Shown here piece after piece: positions 8,832 to 16,602 of a stretch of DNA of 18,823 nucleotides (its first letter is position 1; each line of letters begins with the position of its first letter). A program made the translations under genes and the position numbers. The DNA is from CAYNJF01 sp964351745 (GTDB lineage: Bacteria > Pseudomonadota > Gammaproteobacteria > Berkiellales > Berkiellaceae): the NCBI GenBank assembly GCA_964351745.1, contig CAYGPI010000056.1:1-18823 (forward strand). The letters run 5' to 3'. Below the pieces are notes generated by a model. That model did not search any database and was not told the DNA's origin. It saw nothing but the letters and a program-made list of their open reading frames with translations.

Positions 8832-10157
8832 ATGACATATGTTGTATTGGGCTTAGGCCGAACAGGGTTGGCATGCGTGCGGTTCTTAAAAAAGAAAGGG
8901 CTAGACGTTATCGTTGCCGATACCAGAGAGAAGCCTCCTAATTTGAAAATTTTTCAGCAAAAATTTCCGGATGTGGTGCTCTATACAGGCTCATTGCCAG
9001 AAGCGCTCATGCTACAGGCAAAAGCAGTTATCGTACCTCCTGGTCTTAGTTTAGAGCTGCCTATCTTTAATCAACTGAAAGAGAAAGGGATCCCCTTGTG
9101 GGGCGACATAGAGCTTTTTGCTCAAGAAATAAGCCAGCCAGTTGTTGGCATTACGGGTGCTAATGGCAAAAGCACAGTGACATCGTTGGTTGGCGCGATG
9201 GCCAAAAGAGACAATATGCACACGCTTATTGGCGGTAATATTGGCGTGCCAGCTCTAGATTTACTTGCAGCTCAAAAGTCAGCGCAGTTGTTTGTTTTGG
9301 AGCTATCTAGTTTTCAACTTGAGACTACATTATCTTTGAAATTAAAAGTGGCTGCTATTTTAAATATTTCTCCTGACCATTTAGATAGACATGGATCTTT
9401 TGAGTCTTATGTCAAGGCTAAGCAATCTATTTACAACCATGCTCAAATAGCTGTTTATAATCGGCATGATGCCAATACAGTACCACGTGTGGAAGTAGCC
9501 AAACACATCACATTTGGGTTTGATGAGCCAAACGAAGGTCATTTTGGGCTAAGAAGTCAATCAGATAAATCCTGGTTAGCTTTTGGCGACGAGCTACTGA
9601 TGCCTGTGGAAGACATTAAGTTATTTGGTAAGCACAATGTGCTAAATGCTCTAAGTGCGCTGTGTATAGGCTATGCTTGTGGGATACGCAGCGATAGCAT
9701 GCTTAACGAGTTAAAAGTTTTTGAAGATCTAAAACATCGATGCCAAGTCATAAGAGAATTAGATCAAGTCGTTTGGATTAACGATACAAAGGGAACAAAT
9801 GTTGGCGCGGCCCGAGCTGCTATTGAGTCAGTTGCACAAAAAACAAAAGGAAAAATTATACTTATTGCTGGGGGCAAGGCTAAGGACTCTGATTTTTCTC
9901 AATTGAACGCACTGGTTGAAGCACATGTGCGCTACGTTTTACTTTTTGGTGAAGATGGCCCTTTAGTTGGAAAAGCTTTAAGTCGAAGCGCTCCTTGTGA
10001 AGATTGTGGAGATCTTAAATCTGCGATTAAGAGAGCTTCTCAATTGTGTCAACCTGGTGATACAGTTTTGCTTTCCCCCGCTTGTACAAGTTTAGATGCG
10101 TTTGCAAATTTTGAAGAGCGTGGGGAAGTATTTATTCAGGCGGTAAGTGAACTCTAA
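8832..10157 (+). CDS. murD: UDP-MurNAc-L-alanine:D-glutamate ligase MurD
   Basis: MurD is the cytoplasmic Mur ligase that adds D-Glu, the second stem-peptide residue. The 441 aa (E. coli 438) begin with the Rossmann-type loop VVLGLGRTGLA that binds the uridine nucleotide. This is followed by the ATP P-loop TGANGKST (108-115), ELSSFQLE (157-164), and SPDHLDRHGSFESYVKAKQSIY, in two parts around 180-201, where Lys197 is the likely carbamylated lysine. NDTKGTN and LSPACTSLDAF mark the C-terminal domain. An AAAGGT precedes the ATG by a suitable distance. Its TAA stop is part of the ftsW Shine-Dalgarno TAAGGAG, so termination and ftsW initiation are adjacent. Confidence 0.97.
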   Translation: MTYVVLGLGRTGLACVRFLKKKGLDVIVADTREKPPNLKIFQQKFPDVVLYTGSLPEALMLQAKAVIVPPGLSLELPIFNQLKEKGIPLWGDIELFAQEISQPVVGITGANGKSTVTSLVGAMAKRDNMHTLIGGNIGVPALDLLAAQKSAQLFVLELSSFQLETTLSLKLKVAAILNISPDHLDRHGSFESYVKAKQSIYNHAQIAVYNRHDANTVPRVEVAKHITFGFDEPNEGHFGLRSQSDKSWLAFGDELLMPVEDIKLFGKHNVLNALSALCIGYACGIRSDSMLNELKVFEDLKHRCQVIRELDQVVWINDTKGTNVGAARAAIESVAQKTKGKIILIAGGKAKDSDFSQLNALVEAHVRYVLLFGEDGPLVGKALSRSAPCEDCGDLKSAIKRASQLCQPGDTVLLSPACTSLDAFANFEERGEVFIQAVSEL

Positions 10158-10168
10158 GGAGCATTGAC

Positions 10169-11335
10169 ATGGCTGTCCTCGATTCTCTCGATTCTAAATC
10201 ATGGCTTAGGTGGCGCTTTGACCCAACTTTAGTGGCGTGCATGGTTACTTTATTGTTGTTGGGGCTGGTCATGGTGACCTCCGCATCTATGGGGATTGCT
10301 CAAAAAAGATTAGGCTCTACTTTTTACTATGCCTACCATCATGCTGCTTACTTAGGGTTTGGTGTACTTTTAACCATTCTTGTTTCCATGTGCTCCATGA
10401 AATTTTGGAATAAATCATCAGGCTTTTTGCTTGTGCTTACTTTTGTTTTGTTGGTTCTAGTGCTTATCCCAGGCATCGGCAAGACTGCTAATGGAAGCGC
10501 GCGCTGGATAAGCTTGGGTATTTTTAATATGCAAGTATCAGAAGTCGCTAAAGTCTTTATGATTATCTTTTTATCTAGGTATATTGTTCGACATGAAGAA
10601 GCTTTGAGCACTCAGTGGTTTGGATTTTTGAAGCCATTAGGATTGCTAGGTATTTTAGCTGCCTTGTTATTACTTGAGCCAGATTTTGGTGCAACCGTTG
10701 TGATTATGACAACAGGGTTGGGCATGCTGTTCTTAGCTGGCGTTCCTTTAAAATACTTCCTAGTTTTATTGTCTCTTATTATCGTTAGCTTTAGTGCTTT
10801 AATGGTTAGTGCGCCTTACCGTATTAAGCGCCTGACTGCATTTTTAGATCCATGGGCCTATCAATACGATTCCGGTTATCAATTAACACAGGCCTTGATT
10901 GCCTTTGGTCGAGGTGAGTGGTTTGGCGTTGGGCTAGGCTCAAGCATACAAAAATTATTTTATTTACCTGAAGCCTATACCGATTTTGTTTTTGCGGTTT
11001 TGGCAGAAGAGTTAGGCTTGCTGGGTGCCGTTAGCGTGATACTACTATTTGCAGGATTGATATATAGAGGTATTAAGATAGGGTTACTAGCTGAGCGGCG
11101 TAAAGATAAATTTTCGGCATTTATAAGCTACGGAATTACTTTTTGGATTGGTCTCCAAGCATTGATTAATATGGGGGTTAATACAGGACTCTTACCAACA
11201 AAAGGACTAACTCTGCCACTTTTAAGTTACGGTGGGAGTAGCTTGTTAATGGTTTGTTTCTCATTAGGTCTACTTTTTAGAGTTGATAGAGATAATCGTA
11301 CTTACTTTAGAAAGGAGGCTGGGTTTGCCAGCTAA
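10169..11335 (+). CDS. ftsW: Septal peptidoglycan glycosyltransferase FtsW
   Basis: FtsW is the SEDS-family polymerase that builds septal glycan strands from lipid II and works in complex with FtsI. The 388 aa (E. coli 414) form about ten membrane helices after an N-terminal cytoplasmic segment of roughly 20 residues. Family signatures include TANGSARWI (about 106-114), LLEPDFGA (168-175) and LPEAYTDFVFAVLAEELG (266-283), where Asp272 matches the proposed catalytic Asp of SEDS proteins. GVNTGLLPTKGLTLPLLSYGGSS is also present near the C-terminus, in two parts around 336-358. A good Shine-Dalgarno, TAAGGAG (10155-10161), lies 7 nt upstream and overlaps the murD stop. RodA is the main alternative in this family, but the dcw position and the SYGGSS ending support FtsW. 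Confidence 0.96.
   Translation: MAVLDSLDSKSWLRWRFDPTLVACMVTLLLLGLVMVTSASMGIAQKRLGSTFYYAYHHAAYLGFGVLLTILVSMCSMKFWNKSSGFLLVLTFVLLVLVLIPGIGKTANGSARWISLGIFNMQVSEVAKVFMIIFLSRYIVRHEEALSTQWFGFLKPLGLLGILAALLLLEPDFGATVVIMTTGLGMLFLAGVPLKYFLVLLSLIIVSFSALMVSAPYRIKRLTAFLDPWAYQYDSGYQLTQALIAFGRGEWFGVGLGSSIQKLFYLPEAYTDFVFAVLAEELGLLGAVSVILLFAGLIYRGIKIGLLAERRKDKFSAFISYGITFWIGLQALINMGVNTGLLPTKGLTLPLLSYGGSSLLMVCFSLGLLFRVDRDNRTYFRKEAGFAS
11312..11318 (+). promoter_or_regulatory. Strong Shine-Dalgarno that sets the murG start
   Basis: AAGGAGG at 11312-11318, within the end of ftsW, is a near-perfect anti-16S match. It lies 6 nt before TTG 11325 but 18 nt before ATG 11337, so it favours the TTG as the murG start. 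Confidence 0.7.
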
Positions 11336-12422
11336 GATGAAACATAAATTGCTTATTATGGCTGGGGGCACAGGTGGCCATGTGATGCCTGCTTTGGCAG
11401 TGGCTTATAAGTTAATGCCCAAAGGGATTGAAGTTTATTGGTTAGGCTCTAAAAAGGGCATGGAAGCAGAGCTTATAAAAGGCAAAGGCATAGAGTTTCA
11501 TGCCATTGATATTCAAGGACTGCGTGGCAAAGGCATCTTTGGGTTGTTATTAGCTCCATTTAGACTCATCCGTGCTTTAGTACAATCAATGATTATTATT
11601 AGACGCATAAAGCCACACACAGTCATGAGTATGGGTGGTTATGTTTCAGGTCCTGGTGGGATTGCAGCTTGGTTATTAAGGATCCCTTTAATTCTTCATG
11701 AGCAAAATGCAATAAGTGGCCTGACAAATAGGTTGCTGGCACCATTTGCTACAAAAATATTGACAGCTTTTCCTAAAACATTTCGTTATTCCAAAGTGAT
11801 TATTACTGGAAATCCCGTCAGGGAAAGTATTGTTGCTGTTGGGCAGTCAAAAGAGTCCACTTTTAATTCAACAGAAACGTTAAAGCTTCTTATTATTGGG
11901 GGCAGTTTGGGAGCTAGCATCTTAAATAAAATTTGCCCCAATGTTGTTCAGCATATTGGCTCAGAAGTGTCTTTAAATGTTTGGCACCAAACTGGAAAAA
12001 AGGATTTCGCTGAAACAGCGAAGGCATACGAAACTGTGTTACCTGGCTCTAAAGTTGAGCCTTTTATTGAAGATATGGCGCAAGCGTATCAATGGGCTGA
12101 CTTGGTTATTGCTAGATCGGGCGCTTTAACCGTTGCAGAATTAGCAGCAGCGGCGGTTCCTAGTATTTTAATTCCTTTCCCACATGCAGTTGACGACCAT
12201 CAAAGCTATAATGCTCGATATTTGACGGATGCTGATGCAGCCATCTTGCTACCTCAAGATCAGCTAAGCATCGACAGTTTAAGTCAATTGATTATTAAAC
12301 TAGCTAAACGCCGAGATAGTCTTGCTGAAATGAGCCAGAAAGGACATGCCCTTTCTAAGCCAAACGCGACTGAGGAAGTAGCCAATTTTTGTGTTGAGGA
12401 AAGTAGTGTTAGATCCCAGTAA
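11325..12422 (+). CDS. murG: UDP-GlcNAc:lipid I N-acetylglucosaminyltransferase MurG
   Basis: MurG converts lipid I to lipid II at the cytoplasmic face of the inner membrane (GT28 family, GT-B fold). From TTG 11325 it is 365 aa (E. coli 355). Visible motifs are the glycine loop AGGTGGH (13-19), MGGYVSGPGG (103-112), HEQN (125-128), the second glycine loop GGSLGA (192-197), RSGALTVAE (264-272) and the acceptor/donor site HAVDDHQ (287-293). The start is a choice: TTG 11325 has an ideal Shine-Dalgarno, whereas ATG 11337 starts four residues later and has none at usable distance. Both give a normal N-terminus; a start at 11283 would add unrelated residues. The TTG overlaps the end of ftsW by 11 nt. 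The 3' end overlaps murC. Confidence 0.95.
   Translation: MPAKMKHKLLIMAGGTGGHVMPALAVAYKLMPKGIEVYWLGSKKGMEAELIKGKGIEFHAIDIQGLRGKGIFGLLLAPFRLIRALVQSMIIIRRIKPHTVMSMGGYVSGPGGIAAWLLRIPLILHEQNAISGLTNRLLAPFATKILTAFPKTFRYSKVIITGNPVRESIVAVGQSKESTFNSTETLKLLIIGGSLGASILNKICPNVVQHIGSEVSLNVWHQTGKKDFAETAKAYETVLPGSKVEPFIEDMAQAYQWADLVIARSGALTVAELAAAAVPSILIPFPHAVDDHQSYNARYLTDADAAILLPQDQLSIDSLSQLIIKLAKRRDSLAEMSQKGHALSKPNATEEVANFCVEESSVRSQ
12396..12400 (+). promoter_or_regulatory. Shine-Dalgarno that sets the murC start
   Basis: GAGGA at 12396-12400, inside the murG 3' end, lies 5 nt before GTG 12406. No comparable site precedes GTG 12391, ATG 12451 or ATG 12469, so it favours 12406. Confidence 0.55.
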
Positions 12423-13869
12423 TTTTGAACAAAAAATTTTTAATAGCGTTATGCCTGGTTCTCTTGCCATGCGGAGAATAAAAAAAATACATTTTGTAGG
12501 TATTGGAGGAGCCGGCATGGGTGGTATTGCCGAAGTCTTATTGACCGAAGGCTTCCATGTCACTGGTTCTGACTTATCTAAAAACAATATGACCAAGCGT
12601 TTGGAAACCCTGGGCGCCGACATTTATTATGAGCATTCGTTAAGTCATATAGAAAATGCTGATGTTGTTGTTCGATCCACAGCCATATCACATGATAATC
12701 CAGAGGTTGTTGCTGCGCATGATAGGCACATCCCAGTTGTACAAAGAGCAGAAATGTTGGCTGAACTGATGCGATTTCGCTATGGTATTGCTGTCGCAGG
12801 AACACATGGAAAGACAACAACAACGAGTTTACTGGCAAGCGTCTTAGGTCAAGGAGGCCTCGATCCAACTTTTGTTATTGGTGGCTTGCTTAATAGCTCA
12901 GGTAGCAATGCAAAATTAGGCGCTAGCTCATATTTGGTCGCTGAAGCGGATGAAAGTGATGGTAGTTTTCTATTATTAAGCCCAATGGTCGCTATCATTA
13001 CAAATATTGATAAAGATCACTTAAGCACTTATAACAATGATTTTGAAGTGCTTAAAAAGACTTTCGTTGATTTTACTCATAAGCTTCCATTCTATGGCTT
13101 AGTTGTGGCCTGCATGGACTGCCCTGTTATCCGAGAAATTATACCTATCATTGGCCGTCCTTTAATCACTTATGGCTTTCATCCTGACGCTGATTATAGA
13201 GTCCATGATTTCGAGCAAACGGGCACTCGTGTCAAATTTATGGTTGAATCACGTAAGCACAATCAAAAAATTCCTTGCGAACTTAACCTTCCAGGTAAGC
13301 ACAATGCTTTGAATGCAACGGCTAGCATGATCGTGGCCTTGGAAGAAAATGTACAAATTGACGCCATAAAAAAATCATTTTCAGAGTTTAAAGGGATCGG
13401 TAGACGCTTTCACGTATTTAATGAAGAAATTTGTCCTAATCAGACTATCCTAGTGGATGATTACGGGCATCATCCAACAGAAATACAAGCGACTATAGAT
13501 GCTGCTCGCCTTGCTTGGCCAGATAGAAAGTTGGTCATGGCTTTTCAGCCTCATCGATTTAGTCGAACACATGACCTCTTTGAGGATTTTGTCGAGGTAT
13601 TATCTTCTGTGGATACTTTACTATTGCTTGAGGTCTATTCAGCAGGAGAGAAGCCAATGCACGGAGCCGATGGCAGAGCTTTAAGTGGAGCTATTCGAGC
13701 CCGTGGTCAATGCGACCCAATTTTTGTGCCTCACCATGATGACTTATTGGACCTAGTAAGCCTTCACCTTGGTGGTCATGATGTCTTGGTTACTCAGGGA
13801 GCTGGAGACATTGGTAAGATAGCTCAAAAACTAGCAAAGGCTCTTGGTTTGCAACGGATAGCGAGTTGA
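12406..13869 (+). CDS. murC: UDP-MurNAc:L-alanine ligase MurC
   Basis: MurC starts the stem peptide by adding L-Ala to UDP-MurNAc in the cytoplasm. From GTG 12406 it is 487 aa (E. coli 491). The N-terminal Rossmann loop VGIGGAGMGG is at 31-40, the ATP P-loop GTHGKTTTT at 132-140, and AEADESDGSF and NIDKDHLSTY follow. The C-terminal part has DDYGHHPTE, FQPHRFSRT and QGAGDIGK, all typical of MurC. The 5' end is not certain. GTG 12406 has GAGGA upstream and gives an N-terminal tail of the same size as E. coli, with MRR just before the Rossmann strand. GTG 12391 or ATG 12451 are the alternatives. The chosen start overlaps murG by 17 nt; the stop overlaps murB as TTGA. Confidence 0.95.
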   Translation: MLDPSNFEQKIFNSVMPGSLAMRRIKKIHFVGIGGAGMGGIAEVLLTEGFHVTGSDLSKNNMTKRLETLGADIYYEHSLSHIENADVVVRSTAISHDNPEVVAAHDRHIPVVQRAEMLAELMRFRYGIAVAGTHGKTTTTSLLASVLGQGGLDPTFVIGGLLNSSGSNAKLGASSYLVAEADESDGSFLLLSPMVAIITNIDKDHLSTYNNDFEVLKKTFVDFTHKLPFYGLVVACMDCPVIREIIPIIGRPLITYGFHPDADYRVHDFEQTGTRVKFMVESRKHNQKIPCELNLPGKHNALNATASMIVALEENVQIDAIKKSFSEFKGIGRRFHVFNEEICPNQTILVDDYGHHPTEIQATIDAARLAWPDRKLVMAFQPHRFSRTHDLFEDFVEVLSSVDTLLLLEVYSAGEKPMHGADGRALSGAIRARGQCDPIFVPHHDDLLDLVSLHLGGHDVLVTQGAGDIGKIAQKLAKALGLQRIAS

Positions 13870-14771
13870 GCGCTTGCCGCATTCAAGAGCAGGTATCCTT
13901 AGCACCTTTGAATTCCTGGCGAATAGGGGGTTGTGCTCAATTTTTTTCACAACCTAACTCTATAGAAGCTGTCTCCTTGTTGCTTCAAAAAATGCCCCCT
14001 CCGACGCCTATCACCTGGCTAGGGTTGGGGAGTAATTTGTTAATTAGAGATGCTGGTATCCCTGGGTTGGTTATCCATACCCGCAAGTTGAATCAAATTA
14101 AAATTGTGGGCAATAGAATATATGTGGAAGCGGGCGTTGCTTGTGCTAAGATTGCTCGCTTTTGTTGTCAGAATGATTTTATTGGGGCAGAATTTTTCGC
14201 AGGCATCCCTGGCACAATAGGCGGGGCGCTGGCTATGAATGCCGGGGCTTTTGGGGGACAAACATGGGATGTGGTATCTCAAGTTCACACAATTGATAGG
14301 TTTGGCGCAGTATTCGTGAGAAGCCCTGATAATTTTGAGGTTAGTTACAGAGCTGTTAAAAACAAATCCAATGCTGAAGAGGGTTATTACGCTGCCTATT
14401 TAGATTTGCCTTGTAAAATTGGTATGGGGCAAACAGCCTTGCGTCACATTAGAGAGCTTTTGAAAATGCGAAACGACACGCAACCAATAGGCACTTTCAA
14501 TTGTGGCTCTGTCTTTAAAAATCCGGGAAGTGATTTTGCAGCACGCCTGATAGAAGCCTGTGATTTGAAAGGTTTCCAACAGGGAGGGGCGATTATTTCT
14601 CAAAAACATGCTAACTTTATTATTAACAGTGGGAATGCTTCCTCAGATAACATTGAGCAATTAATCAAAATGATTCAAGAAACAGTTTTTGATAGGTTTA
14701 GTGTAAAGTTAGACCATGAAGTCAGAATCATCGGCCAGGCAAGGAGTGTTTCCCGATGTCCAAAAGCATAG
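13866..14771 (+). CDS. murB: UDP-N-acetylenolpyruvoylglucosamine reductase MurB
   Basis: MurB is the FAD enzyme that reduces UDP-GlcNAc-enolpyruvate to UDP-MurNAc with NADPH. The 301 aa are close to the shorter (type II) MurB, not the 342 aa type I of E. coli. FAD-binding motifs are GLGSNLLIRD (53-62) and GIPGTIGGALAMNAGAFGG (113-131). Catalytic candidates are Ser215 in CGSVFKNPG, Arg162 in SYR and Glu285 in DHEVRIIG. The start is TTG 13866, overlapping the murC stop as TTGA, so translation is probably coupled to murC; no better start is seen before the conserved NSWRIGG segment. Its place between murC and ddl differs from E. coli, where murB is far from this cluster. Its product feeds MurC directly. 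Confidence 0.96.
   Translation: MSACRIQEQVSLAPLNSWRIGGCAQFFSQPNSIEAVSLLLQKMPPPTPITWLGLGSNLLIRDAGIPGLVIHTRKLNQIKIVGNRIYVEAGVACAKIARFCCQNDFIGAEFFAGIPGTIGGALAMNAGAFGGQTWDVVSQVHTIDRFGAVFVRSPDNFEVSYRAVKNKSNAEEGYYAAYLDLPCKIGMGQTALRHIRELLKMRNDTQPIGTFNCGSVFKNPGSDFAARLIEACDLKGFQQGGAIISQKHANFIINSGNASSDNIEQLIKMIQETVFDRFSVKLDHEVRIIGQARSVSRCPKA
14741..14746 (+). promoter_or_regulatory. Shine-Dalgarno supporting the upstream ddl start
   Basis: AAGGAG at 14741-14746, inside the end of murB, lies 9 nt before ATG 14756. It supports the longer Ddl N-terminus over a start nearer the first conserved strand. Confidence 0.6.
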
Positions 14772-15784
14772 TGCTGCACAATGAGCATTTCTTTGCTTAC
14801 CCTAGATCGTTTTTAAAAAATGAAAAATTTTCTGCAAAATCATTTGGGAAAGTTGCTGTTTTGCTCGGCGGGGACTCTACTGAGCGTGAAGTTTCTTTAG
14901 AATCTGGGAAAAATGTATTGGCTGCTTTAAAAAATAAGCACGTTAATGCTCATGCAATTGATGCGACCGGTGATTACATCAAGAAACTCATTGATGGTCA
15001 TTTTGATAGAGTTTTTCTTATTTTGCATGGTAAGTACGGTGAAGATGGTTGCGTTCAAGGCGCTTTGGAAAGCCTTGGTCTGCCTTACACAGGTAGTGGT
15101 GTCGCAGCCTCCGCTTTAGCCATGGACAAGCCTCGAGCTAAGTTGATTTTAAATGCCCTTGATTTGCCTACTCCAAAATTTGGCATTGCTTATGATCTGT
15201 TTCAAGCAATAGAAATAAGTAAGAAAATAAACTTTCCAATGGCTGTGAAACCTGTTTCTGAGGGCTCCAGCGTAGGCACATATTGTGTGAATGAAAGTTC
15301 AGAGCTAGAAAATGCTTTTAACGACGCAAGACAGTATGGGCCAGTCTTATTAGAACCATGGATCTTTGGAAAAGATTTTTTTGTTAGTGTTATTGGTGAT
15401 GAGGCACTTCCATCAGTTCAAGTCCAAGTTCAAGATAAATTTTATGACTACGAAGCTAAATATAAATCTGACAAAACGCAATATTTTTGCCCTGCACCAA
15501 TAACGCAGGAGCAGGAATACGAAGTAAGAAAATTAGCTAAGCAGTCTTTTTATGCTTTGGGTTGTTCGGGCTGGGGACGAGTAGATTTTGTTCTAGATAA
15601 TCAGGGTAAATTTTGGATATTAGAGGTTAATACAATCCCTGGGATGACTCATCATAGTCTAGTACCTCTTTCTGCAAAAGCGGTGGGTTTAGGCTTTGAG
15701 GATTTAGTGTTAAATATTTTGTCAACGACTTTAGAGCAATCACAAGAGATGTCCATGAAGTCAACCAGGGTGGCAGGAAAATAG
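14756..15784 (+). CDS. ddl: D-alanine--D-alanine ligase Ddl
   Basis: Ddl is a cytoplasmic ATP-grasp enzyme that joins two D-Ala molecules for MurF. The protein is 342 aa, against about 306 for E. coli DdlB; most of the excess is an N-terminal tail of about 28 residues before the first strand KVAVLLGGDS. Conserved sites are Glu43 in TEREVSL, HGKYGEDG (91-98), EGSSVG with Ser171, Lys235/Tyr236 in EAKYKSD followed by QYFCPA, and the metal/substrate residues Glu290 and Asn292 in LEVNTIPGMT. The Tyr at the selectivity position is that of D-Ala-D-Ala enzymes and not D-Ala-D-lactate ligases. The start overlaps murB by 16 nt with AAGGAG upstream. The short C-terminal tail after about residue 325 looks poorly conserved. 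Confidence 0.95.
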   Translation: MSKSIVLHNEHFFAYPRSFLKNEKFSAKSFGKVAVLLGGDSTEREVSLESGKNVLAALKNKHVNAHAIDATGDYIKKLIDGHFDRVFLILHGKYGEDGCVQGALESLGLPYTGSGVAASALAMDKPRAKLILNALDLPTPKFGIAYDLFQAIEISKKINFPMAVKPVSEGSSVGTYCVNESSELENAFNDARQYGPVLLEPWIFGKDFFVSVIGDEALPSVQVQVQDKFYDYEAKYKSDKTQYFCPAPITQEQEYEVRKLAKQSFYALGCSGWGRVDFVLDNQGKFWILEVNTIPGMTHHSLVPLSAKAVGLGFEDLVLNILSTTLEQSQEMSMKSTRVAGK

Positions 15785-15793
15785 TTACGCTAT

Positions 15794-16534
15794 ATGCATA
15801 AAGCTAATGCTAATTCTTTGGCGAGCAAACCGAAACAAATGAAATATTTGTTGGTTGGTTTAATGATAGGGCTAATGGTTGCTTGTAGTTTTTTGTTAGT
15901 TATGTTTTTCTCTTGGAGTAAACCTTTTCCGATAAGAAAAGTTGAAATTACTGGAAGCCATCAGCACATTTCTAAATTAATGCTTTATGATGTTATGTCA
16001 GAAGAATTGAATCATGGTTTCTTTGGGTTAAGCGTTTCAAATTTAAAGGAAGATTTATGTTATCTACCTTGGGTAAAAGATGCTATGGTAGGGCGAGTGT
16101 GGCCGGATAGGCTGCATGTTAAAATAATTGAGCATAAACCTTTGGCAATTTGGAACGGTAGAGCAATCATAACTATGGATGGTGCCTTAATTATACCAGA
16201 TAATGTTAGGCTGCTTTCGTCGCTACCAAATTTTTATGGGCCAGAGGGAAGGCAAGAGCAAATTGTCGAGATATGGCATACAGTAAGTGAGGCCATAGCT
16301 AAACTTGATCTTGAATTAGAAGTTATAGAATTAGCTGACAGAGGTGCTTGGCAGCTTACTTTGTCAAATGGAATTAAAGTGGTTTTGGGAACTCAAGAAA
16401 TGTTAACGCGTTTAGAGAGATTTGTTCGAGTCTACGATAAACTATTGTATAAGCAGCACAAAAATGTGGCTTATGTTGATTTGCGCTATACAAGTGGATT
16501 GGCTGTTGGTTGGAAAGAAGATGCTAATCTATAA
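15794..16534 (+). CDS. ftsQ: Cell division protein FtsQ
   Basis: FtsQ is a bitopic inner-membrane divisome protein that binds FtsL and FtsB and regulates FtsWI. The 246 aa (E. coli 276) have a short basic cytoplasmic tail (1-16) and one membrane helix (about 17-41). A POTRA domain follows (about 45-115), starting PFPIRKVEITG and including LPWVKDAMVGRVWPD. The beta domain includes YGPEG, WQLTLSNGIKVVLG, LERFVRVYDKL and YVDLRYTSGLAVGW near the end, close to the E. coli sequence. The start is 9 nt after ddl without a strong Shine-Dalgarno; ATG 15839 is a less likely alternative because it would remove the cytoplasmic tail. A 68-nt gap separates it from ftsA. Confidence 0.94.
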   Translation: MHKANANSLASKPKQMKYLLVGLMIGLMVACSFLLVMFFSWSKPFPIRKVEITGSHQHISKLMLYDVMSEELNHGFFGLSVSNLKEDLCYLPWVKDAMVGRVWPDRLHVKIIEHKPLAIWNGRAIITMDGALIIPDNVRLLSSLPNFYGPEGRQEQIVEIWHTVSEAIAKLDLELEVIELADRGAWQLTLSNGIKVVLGTQEMLTRLERFVRVYDKLLYKQHKNVAYVDLRYTSGLAVGWKEDANL

Positions 16535-16602
16535 AGGTATGGGCTTAAGATCAAGTATGATGAGTAGCTTTTTGAGCTCACGGCTAAGGAGACCGTTTGT
16601 TC

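Noticed and set aside
11283..11324. ATG start for MurG inside ftsW
   Set aside because: It adds 14 unrelated residues with no Shine-Dalgarno, while a near-perfect one precedes TTG 11325.
16556..16561. TATGAT considered as the -10 of an ftsA promoter
   Set aside because: No recognisable -35 hexamer lies 16-18 nt upstream; kept only as a possibility in the findings.
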